Shown here one piece after another: positions 1-64,000 of a DNA stretch of 64,000 bases. Within the stretch, counting starts at the first letter, position 1, and every line of letters begins with the position of its first letter. The DNA comes from Aphelocoma coerulescens. Lineage: Eukaryota; Chordata; Aves; Passeriformes; Corvidae. The stretch is from positions 26,841,001 through 26,905,000 of the forward strand of contig NC_091020.1 in assembly GCF_041296385.1 (NCBI RefSeq). Direction: 5' to 3'. The notes beneath the pieces are model-generated. The model did not search any database, was not told where the DNA came from, and saw only the letters and a list, made by a program, of their open reading frames with translations. Made by a program: the position numbers and the translations under genes.

Positions 1-3000
1 CCTTGCCCAGCTCATGTCAATCATTGTGGCACCACAGCCAGGGGCTGCTTTCCCCTGCCCACTGTGGTGTGGCATGAGGGCCAAGAGCAGCATCCTTGTG
101 CCCCCCAGCCTCCAAACCAGCCCCAGTAGCCTTTGCCCTGCAGGTTCCTGCAGTCTTTCCCTGGGCACTGACCCCTTCTTCTGCCTGCAGGTGAGTAGTA
201 ACTCCAGATCTGAGCATGACCTCTTCAGTCCACAATATTTTTTCTAAAATTTAACAAAATTTTAAAATGAAACCTTTATCCAGCCTTTTATTTGGAATAA
301 CCAGCATTCTTCCCTTCCTTTGAAAGGAAGAATGTAATTTTTCACTATTATTTATTTGCTGCCATTGCTGGAGTCAAATGTCAGCTGTGGCCTGATGGAT
401 TTCCCCACCTTAACACCAGCCCTAGCTACTGCAAGCCCAAGTTAGCCAGGAAATTCAAGGAAACTAATTTAACTGTGCAAATTTGAAGAATTTCTTTGTA
501 GAAACTGTCCAGTAAGTCCAAGTAGAGAAAGCTTTGGCAAAGCAGAAATAAGGTATTGCTGAAGGGACAGTCTGGGGAGGGCAAAACTGAGCCCCTGCCC
601 CTCCAAAACCCTGGGCATAATTTCTGCATGCTCCATCTTGGGGGGGGGATGTCTGGAAACCTCTCAGGACACTTCTCCTCATAAAGCTGCTGCCTTTCTT
701 TTCCTCTAGGCTTTATCTTCTGCAGCCACTTTGCCAAGACACGAGGCCTGAGGGCATGAAAGGGAAAAATGAGGCACCTGAGCAGGTACAATTTGTGCAC
801 AGCCCCAGAGATGCGTGGTTTCATAGCTGCCACCACCTGAGGAAGGCCATCCTGAGCTAATGCATCAAAACACAGGGGGGCTGGGAGGTTTTGTGCTATG
901 ACATCAGTTAAAAGGCCAGCTGAGTGGAGGGACACAAGGCATTCAAAAGTGAGAAGAGGTTTAAACTACTGTCCATTGGGAGGTGTGGGATCCTCTTTCT
1001 CTGCTCTTCCCACAGTGCATCCTGCTGGGCTTGTCCTAATGGCTCCTCAGCCCCAGCCCAGAAAGCACAAATCCCAGAAATGTGCTGGATGTCGCTGTGT
1101 TGGATGTCACATTACCGAGTTTAACATAAAAACCCGGAGCCAAAGCATGCAAAATTGCACACTGAGACTATTACAAGATCCTCCTGCCTGGAGCAATGTC
1201 AAATGACCTTCTCTTGATCTGCCAGCCCAGCCCAGACTCAAGGATCAATTGGTGTATTCCTAGGAGTGGTATAAAATTTTCTGATGAACAGATGGAGAAC
1301 TAGATCCTCCACTTGGCTCTTCTCACCAGGGGAGACACTCTTGGACCTTTTGCCACATCCATCCTCCCACCTGCCTCGGCAGATCCCATCCACTCCTTAC
1401 AGAGCCACCCAGACCCACCAGGAATATTCAGCATTTAATCCACCCACCATGAGATGTGCCTTTTTTCTGCTGGCACAAGGCAATTTCAGACCATATGTGT
1501 GCTTTCCCTTAAGGGTGGGCAAGAAAAATTCTTTATTATTTTTATATCAGAACTGCGTGGCAAATACTGTGAAAGGCCACGTGAACAGCAGAGAACTAGT
1601 AGGAGCTGAGAAGAGCTCCTGCCAGCTCCCAGCCTCTGAGACAGAAAACCTACTATTACAAAGATGGATAGTGGGGAGGGCAATTAGGAGGCTGGAAGTA
1701 AAAAAAAAGCTTATTGTAAAAGCAGAGCTCATAGCTCAGGTTTGCCTGATGAATGCTGAGATCAGGAGATGAGGGAGCACCACACAGGTAGCTTGTAAGG
1801 AGGGATTTCAGAGGAAATTAAGTAGAAGCTTTAGAGGTACTTGCAGGATGAAACTGTAAATAACAGCATCATAAATGGATCTGAGATAAGCAGTATGGCT
1901 GGGCAAGGCAGGAGCAGGCGAGAGGGACCATCACCACTATTTGTAGCTTAGTTATTTCTAGCACACACCAAAAGAGAGCATCAAGGACAGATCACAGAGG
2001 CGATGCAGCAGCGTGGGCAGCCAGAGACACCCAGCGAAACCATGGAGCTTCCTGAGCCCCAGAAAAGGATCAGGATTACTCAAGGGCCTGAGGACCCACC
2101 TTATGCATGAGAACTGCTGGGGCAGGCACTTGAAACCCTGACAAGGGCCTTTCTCCTGGGGCACCTCTAAGTTATCCTGATCTCTTGTTTAATTAAGGGA
2201 GCAGTTGGAGAAGTGAAAGGCCATTGTAATGATGGCTTCATAAGAGGGCTGGATGCAGCCCCCCACTCTGGGTCTGGCCAAGTGAGAGCCAGGACCTGAC
2301 AGCATCCCTAAGGAGACTGAGCCCTTGGCTGCAAGCATCTACCAGCCCCACAGAAGGATGTGTGGCCCTGCTGTAAATCACAGTCCCGTGTCACGCCTGG
2401 GGACAAGTGACAACAGGCAGCAATAGCAGGTGGCAGCCGGGGCCTGGCAGGACAGCCTGGAGCCAGTGCTCCAGGGAGAGCTACATGTATTAATTATTGA
2501 CTAGTGAAAGAAGAAATACGAGATTTCACTGACCTCTGTGTATCTTGTATCTCTCTGTGCGGGCTGATTTCTGCACCCCAATTAAATCATGCCTGGGCGA
2601 GGAGAGGGGCAATACCTGCACTCGCCATTGGGCTGGGGCACTTGGCTGACTACAAGGAATAATGCCAGTAACACTAAAATCTTCCTGGGTCCAACGGAAA
2701 AATCAAGATTTTAGGAGTTACCCAGGTTCCATCAGAGATCTGCTTCCCCTCCAGGGTACAGCTGCACCAGACCAGTTCTAGCCCATCACCACTACAACAA
2801 CTGTGTCCATTAAAAAAAGAAAAACAAAACAGATATGTGATAGCCTCCAAACAATTTTTCAATATCTGTATATCACTCTTGTGCAGAGAGAAATGCATGC
2901 CCTTGGCAGACAGGCAGCACAACTATCACTTGGAAAATCAGTTAGTCCTTCCAAATGGGCTGCAGCAGACTTTTAAGGCAGGTGAAATTTTATAAAAGGA

Positions 3001-6000
3001 TTACACTGGGATTAGCCTGAAAGGAGAGAGAGCAGGTGCTTCCAGGAGCCTTTGCAGACCGAAATCTAGGGTTGTGCTGGCCCCCATCCTTTAAAACCCT
3101 CTCTGAACCCTGCCAGGTCTGTCCAGGGGATGATTTACACTGGTGCTGCCACTGGAACAAACTGAATGGATAACACCTGCGATGTGGGGAAACAGCTGCT
3201 GTGTGTGATACCACCAGAACAAGGTCAGAATACACCCACCAAAGTGGACTTAGCATTTGTGCTCAGAGCAGTAGCTCTGTTCTCCTCTCTTCAGCCCACA
3301 ATGGGCACCACGCACACACGTGAGATGATTCCCATGGCAGAGGGGAAGGGATGCTCACCCTCTACCCCAGGGTTTTCTCATGGCACCTCACACCACCTGG
3401 CAGCTTTGCACCTAAACCCACACCTTGCTGTGTTATGCAGCACTGCAAAATAAAGCACTCCAGCAACCTTACCTCTTATCTAGCCCAATCCCCAAATGAT
3501 GCTGTGGATTTGGCAACATCAGTGTGGGCACCCAACCTCTGCACCCCTGGGCCATGCTACTCTTGCTGTGCCACGCTGTACTGAGGGCAGCCTGCAGCCA
3601 CAGGCTGCTGATAAAAGGTCCAGGGATCTCCCACGTGGTGAGCACTGCTTTGGCCACGTGCCTGGAAGCTGGGGCCGTGCTGACGGTGTGGGCGGTGGGG
3701 CTGAGCCAGTGGCTCACCCCATCTCACCCCATCTCACCCCATCTCACCCCATCTCCCATTTCCGTGGGCCCATAGGGCTGCACTCAGGTCTTCCACTTTT
3801 GTTGGAGAAGCACCTACCCCATTGCCTTGCAGAGAAAAAATCAACAGTGAGACTTCAGGATGAGCTCAACGGTTGAACAAAGTACAAGAGAAGAGAAATG
3901 AAGAGAGCATGCCCTTAACTGGCTGTATTTAGAAGGCTGCAGTGGATGAGGGTGCTGGACCATGGCTGCTGGATGTGCAGAGCTGGCAACACTGCAAAAC
4001 TTCTTCCCTTATCACTCCTTCTGTGTTGCTTCTCTGATTCTGTGTGCTTTCCACTGCCCACCCTTCTTTTTTGTACCCCACAGCTCACAAGCCCTAAAGC
4101 CTCCATTCCTCTTGAGCCAGTTCCCTTGAAATGCCTGCCCTTGGACCATTGCCTTGGGAATACTTTTCTCTGTGGAAGTGCCTTTAAAGAGAAATTATCC
4201 TGGAACTAAGCTAGAAGGGAAAGGAATCAAAATTATGATTATTCTGGCTTCAAACCTGGGATATCACACTGGGAAAAGCAGTACCTGCTACTGATGGCTG
4301 AATCAGCACCAATTCATACAAAGCATTCCAAAAATCCCTAGGGAAGTGTTGTGCAGGTGCACAAGGAGGACCAAGAAATGCAGTAGATAACAGAGGATGC
4401 TGCCATTAGGCACAAGATCTACAGTATGGACTCTGGATGGCCATACACATCCTCATCATCTGGGAGAGGGGCTGAGATTTTTAAACCATCTGATTGTTAA
4501 GTAATCTGATGCTGGCTGCCTCTGCTGCCTTTGGTGTGCTTTCAGTAATGATCTCTTGTACTTCCAGGTGAGGTCATGGAAAGCCCTCTGCCCGATGGTG
4601 AACCAGCAGAGAGGTGCCCTCAGTGTCCAGCCAAGCTGGACAGCTGCTTGTGCCCAGGTCTCCAGTGGCTGCAACTGGGGTTGATTAGAGCAGTCACATC
4701 CCCAGCTCAGTCCCTGCACAATTAGAAAGCCAGAGACATTCTGACTGATGTTTTAATGGGAGTGTTTGCCCATGCATGCTTGTAAAGCAGGAATCGTGTC
4801 TTATCTCAGCTAGTCAGTGGAGTCAATAAAAGCCAAGTGCATTTTGAGTCCTTCACTTGCCTGGATGTACCCTTTGGCTCAGCCTGGCTCCCACCCCCAC
4901 TCCTGCTCTGGTCAGCCCTTGCTTTTCCAGCTGAAATCCTGCTTTTAGGGATGGCTAGTCACCTGCGGGTGCTGAGCACGTTCCGTCCGGCTCTGCTCCC
5001 AGCACACCAGGCTCTGCCTTCTCCACTCTTCAGGCCACAACTAAATCTAGATGATGCTTCGTGCCCTCCCCCCTACATCAGCCCGTTCTGGGCTGCCAAA
5101 TGCAGTGATGGGACAAGTCGTGGCATTGTTGATGTGGCAGCAGCCATGCGGTGCTGCCGGCACGGAGGAGGTGCCATATGGCCACGGGAGAGGCTGTGTT
5201 GAGCCGCACTGCACGGAGAGCTGGCCCAGCCCCGGCATGTGCCGCGGTAAGGGCATGTGACCGATGAAATCCTGCAGCCATGCTTCCCAAAAATAGCCTG
5301 CTGGCCCCCAGCAACTGGGAGCCGCAGGGATTTCATTGCATGCGCTGCAGTCTGGGGCACCATCCCTTCTCAGATGATTCAGGTCCACGTGATGCTGCGG
5401 GCTCCAGGTACCAATTAACACTTACTAATACATCACTTCTGAACGCCACCACGACCTCTCGTCTCCTTCTCTCCAGCCAGTTCCGGTCCCTGGGAGGCCG
5501 GTGAGCCCGGCGAGACCCACGGAGCCCCATGGCAGCCAGGTGTGAGTAGGTCCCCACGCCCCAGCACATCTCTGGGGCGATGCTTCTCCCCAGCCGCTCC
5601 CACAGGGCTCCTCAATGGAACCAGACCAACCCGACCGGCCGGGCAGGAGCGGGGTTTTGTGCTGCAAACGTATCAGCGTGTTTCAGGTGTTGCTGTCACG
5701 GATGGAAGGGGAGCCAGGAGCGTGTTGGAGGTCACTTGCTACCAGCCTGGTGCTAGTGAAGTCAACTCCTCCTACCCCCTCGAAATTCATGGACTCGAGA
5801 TTGCAAACGACTCCTGGAAGTGCAAATCCTTGCCCTTCTCCTCAGTCTAGGTCAGGTCCTTGGCTCTCTCCTCCGGGCGCAGCTGCTCTTTCTCACCTCC
5901 CTGACTGCAAAACGGGGAAAACAAGCTCGAGTGTGCCCGGTCCTGACCCCAGGTCTGCAGGGAGGGACATGGAGAGGGGGTGAGGGAGGCTCGTGCATCC

Positions 6001-6150
6001 CTTGCCGGCTCTCCGCCTTCGATTTACTTTGGAAAAAAAGAATTACTAATTGCTTTTAGAGTCTAAACCCACAGAGAGCTTCCTGGGGAGGGCACTGCTT
6101 GATAGGAGTAATTTGACATTAAACCGCTGGTGCTTCGTGCCGAGGGGCCC
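1..6150. other. 5' flanking region, no gene recognised
   Basis: Both strands carry only short open frames, none resembling a known protein or showing a credible chain of splice sites. Base composition is ordinary, with a moderately CpG-containing shoulder at about 5040-5640 before the MXI1 CpG island. Recognisable small items are a four-copy 10-bp tandem repeat (3713-3752), an AT-rich stretch at 2482-2610 that may be a conserved element, and a CACGTG E-box at 5386-5391. In mammals ADD3 lies upstream of MXI1 (from memory); I see no part of it here. Confidence 0.6.
3713..3752. repeat. 10-bp tandem repeat, four copies
   Basis: Four exact head-to-tail copies of CTCACCCCAT, followed by a partial fifth unit that diverges at CTCCCAT. 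It is a simple minisatellite in flanking DNA with no visible function. Confidence 0.9.
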
Positions 6151-6748
6151 CTTTGGAGTTCGGGGCTGTGCCTGCAGTGCTGGCCCCATCGCCCCCAGGG
6201 CTGGGCGCAGCATGGGCTCCCCAGCCCGCCTGTCACGCTGGGTCCCTGATCAGGGACAGACACGCGGGCAGCGGCGGCAGGTGACACGGGGTGACAAGGG
6301 GCAGGGCAGGCCTGGCTGTGCCTCTATGACCTGGGGGCGGGTGCAGCTGAGCCCCCACCGCTACACTGGCACCGCCAGTGCCACCATCCTCGGGGGCGCG
6401 GTGCCACCACCGCCGGCGCCCCTTTCCAAGGGGTCGTTCCCCGCTGCAGAGCTGTAACACATCCCGGGGCTGCTGAGCGGCGACCCGCCCCGGGACAAGC
6501 CCGGCCCTGCCCCGCCGGCCGCCCCCCCCCCCGCGCCGGGCGCCGCGCAGCCGCCGGCGCTCGCACTCCGCAGGCGCGGCCGGGCCGGGCCGCCCCGCCG
6601 GGGCGCGGGGGGGGCGGGACGGCGGCGGCCCGTGGGGCGACACAGCGGCGGGGCGGGCGGCGGCAGCGCTGGGACCGCGGCGGCCGCCGGGCTCGCCGGC
6701 AGACGGACGGACGGACGGACGCAGCGCCGCACGGGAGGGCGGCAGGGC

Positions 6749-61812
<55,064 letters not shown>

Positions 61813-63560
61813 AACCAAGTGAGACAACAGTGCAGGGTGAACGATTTCACTGGGGTGATCAAACTGGGTCCTAGATGCCAGTATCCTCTTTCAGAATTGA
61901 CATATTGACAGCTAGGCCTGGAGAGACCTGTATATAAAGCTTTTTGGGTAAAAGGAAGCCTCCCCAGAAACCCATATTTGTTCATTTGGTCATGTTACCA
62001 ATCCCAATTTCTGCTGGCAAGAAGTTAGATCAAGCACTAGTCCCTTTGAAGTCAATGAAATCCGTTTGTTTCTGTGGGACCTGGATCTAGACCTTAGTGA
62101 TGAAACATTTTGTTTTGAATTTATTTGAAATTGTTTGAAAGAGGATACTAGAGACTCATCCCTCTCTTTCTGTCATGAGATCTAAGAAATGTCAAAATTT
62201 CTTACACTGCTTTCAGGTTGAACAACCTAATTTAGGCCCTTCTGAAGAGCTTTTGTGGTCCTAAAAGGACTGTATCCTACAATTTATCACAATCTAATGC
62301 TGTCATAATGTACTAGGAAATCTAAGAAGGCTTACATAGCCTAGGAATAACAATGACAATAATGATTAAGGTCTCATTCTGTGCCCAGAGGGAGAGGGGC
62401 AGTGAAGAGAGATGTTCAGGGGAGAACACCATTCAACTCAGCTTTCTGTTGGACATCATTTGAACAGTGAGTACCTCTGAAGCGTGGCTAAAGTGAGGTA
62501 CACACCTGTAATCTACCAGCACAGGGTGGGCTGTCACGCCTGGGGCTGTGCCAGCGCCAGCAGGTCCCCGGTAGATGTGTGCCCCTCGCAGGCACACGGC
62601 CAGCTGAGGGCAGAACGAAACCAGCACTCGAGAGGTGACACACCAGACAGTCATGCCCAGATACTGAGCCACTATGACCTTTTTATTTGAAGCGATTTTT
62701 TGATAAACATTTGTAAATGTGTTGGGAGGGAAAACACCCCAAGTCTGTTGCGTCTTTTTAGAGCTTGTCCATATGAAACCTTAGATGTCTTTTATATGAA
62801 TTTATGCCATGAAAAGATCTCTGTTTTGATGAAGCACTTGACCCAATGAAATGCAAAGATGCTTTTTTTGCCATGCACACAATGGATGAAGGCTGTGCTA
62901 GCTGGAAGAGGCCAGATTTGGTGGGGGTTTCTTCAGTTTTCTTTTTAGAATCATTCCCTTTGCTGACTTCTGAAGTTCCAGTCCAGTAGTTAACCTAGTT
63001 AAGCTCAGCACGTCTCTCATGTTAATGTAATGTTTTGACTGCACGTCCTGTTCCCAAGGGCCTTGCCATCTTATCTGTGCAGGTGCTGTTAAGAGCTGTT
63101 ATAGCGAATGTTTTCTAATTTTCTCCAAGACAAGCATTCTAACCTGCACTTTGAGGGCTTTGCTTTTTTATTTTTGTCTTTTTAATGGCCAGGATTATTT
63201 TGTTTTCCAAGTTTTAAAAACCCTAATAGAGTCTTCACCTATGGCATTGTTTGAAACTTTGTATATCCTTAAGTAATTTAATTACCCCTCGTTACTAAGA
63301 AAAAAAAGAGGAAAAAAATGCTTTATAAAATTCATAACTTATTGCTGATTTGAATGGGTTGTTAATTTCAGTCCTTTAGATTTTATTTTATTGTTTTAGA
63401 TAGGGTTGGGTAAAAAGAGGTAAAATAAAGTAAAAAAATAAAGACAACCATATTTAGCAGTGCAGTGGAATTGTGTTTAAATGTTAGCATATGGTCCCCA
63501 TTAAAGTAGCACTTTAACGCCATTAAACATTTCTGTATCTGAAATGAGTTGTGTTCTTCC
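61813..63560 (+). other. MXI1: MXI1 3' UTR
   Basis: About 1.65-1.75 kb of AT-rich sequence without credible ORFs. Visible elements are a Pumilio-type TGTATATA (61929-61936), a CTGAGCCA match to the miR-24 seed (62664-62671), a GCACTTT match to the miR-17 family (63146-63152) and a GCACTTTA match (63509-63516). The end is inferred from poly(A) signals at 63424-63527 followed by a GT-rich stretch near 63546-63555. Confidence 0.75.
63424..63527 (+). terminator. MXI1: Candidate MXI1 poly(A) signals
   Basis: Two AATAAA hexamers (63424-63429 and 63437-63442) and two ATTAAA variants (63500-63505 and 63522-63527) lie close together. The GTTGTGTTCTTCC stretch at about 63548 is a plausible downstream element for the last one. 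More than one cleavage site may be used. Confidence 0.65.
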
Positions 63561-64000
63561 ATCTTGGTCATTCCTGTCACTTCAGCCAACTGTTGTTCTT
63601 GTGCCCTTCGGTCCTGTGGTGACATCCTGAGCAAGTCTCACATAGACTTTTGCACTGTGATAAGTTGCCTGTGTTGAAATACTCTGATGTTTCCCTCACT
63701 CTCCAAAATGGGCCACTCCCTGTGAGAGGCACAACACACATGCTTGAGTAGACAAATATTCTTTCCTTGGCTGTAATGAATGACTTCTCTTCAGTTTGGG
63801 TTTTTTAAAATTAATTTGCTTACTAAGTTTGCATCTGGTTGCAGTTGTTAAATGTGTTTTCACTTGGGTGCATATAATCCAGTGGCTCAGTCCGTCTGTT
63901 GTTCTTTCTGGGAAGTTACCTGGCAGGAGCAGGAGCCTGCCACGCAGTGAATTAAGCTCTAGGTTAACAAATGGAACCCAAGGGCTTTGAAAGAAGAAAT
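63561..64000. other. 3' flanking DNA
   Basis: I see no gene or recognisable repeat. In mammals SMNDC1 lies downstream of MXI1 (from memory); it is not visible in this window. Confidence 0.5.

Noticed and set aside
3622..3660. Two CACGTG E-boxes 33 bp apart in the 5' flank
   Set aside because: CACGTG recurs at several other sites in the window (for example near 1577, 11484, 28484, 35433, 42363, 42814), so this pairing is not clearly above chance.
5235..5545. Donor-like sequences GCGGTAAGG (near 5244) and CAGGTGTGAG (near 5538) as a possible upstream MXI1 first exon
   Set aside because: No coding sequence that would join exon 2 in frame and no recognisable promoter; isolated donor motifs are common by chance.

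Overview
The window is a vertebrate chromosomal segment, most probably from a bird. It carries one recognisable gene, MXI1 (MAX interactor 1, a MXD-family repressor of MYC/MAX targets), complete on the + strand. The bird assignment rests on CR1 LINE fragments with the typical tail near ATTCTGTG, on compact introns and on CpG-dense promoters. A crocodilian or turtle source is not strictly excluded. I could assemble the gene exon by exon with GT-AG junctions and consistent phases.

Layout. Positions 1-6150 are 5' flanking DNA with no gene that I recognise. A CpG-rich block (about 6150-7925) holds first exon 1a (coding part 6749-6944), which starts the long Mxi1-0-type isoform. A second CpG-rich promoter (about 16160-16850) holds first exon 1b (16777-16849), which starts the short Mxi1-SR-type isoform. 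Both splice in the same phase to shared exons 2 (17599-17731), 3 (a 30-nt microexon, 33808-33837), 4 (59001-59115), 5 (60314-60485) and 6 (61649-61812, stop at 61810-61812). The predicted proteins are 228 aa (short; equal to the mammalian short form as I recall it) and 269 aa (long). The 3' UTR runs to candidate poly(A) signals at 63424-63527.

Function. Each first exon supplies its own version of the SIN3-interaction helix. The shared exons supply a basic linker, the bHLH, the leucine zipper and an acidic, serine-rich C terminus. The product is expected to pair with MAX at CACGTG E-boxes and recruit SIN3/HDAC. Promoter choice changes only the N terminus.

Non-coding content. Intron 3 contains an in-register minisatellite of exactly 68 units of 14 bp (51763-52714). 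It creates large artefactual ORFs whose peptide is the same in every + frame. A truncated CR1 LINE lies directly upstream of promoter 1b, with a near-identical 23-bp direct repeat on either side. Two further CR1-like fragments lie in intron 3. I found no RNA genes, CRISPR arrays or prokaryotic features, and no unknown multi-gene system. The points most worth following up are the minisatellite, a CCAAT/GC-box/CRE cluster downstream of exon 1a, a possible intronic polyadenylation isoform in intron 4, and the CR1/promoter junction.
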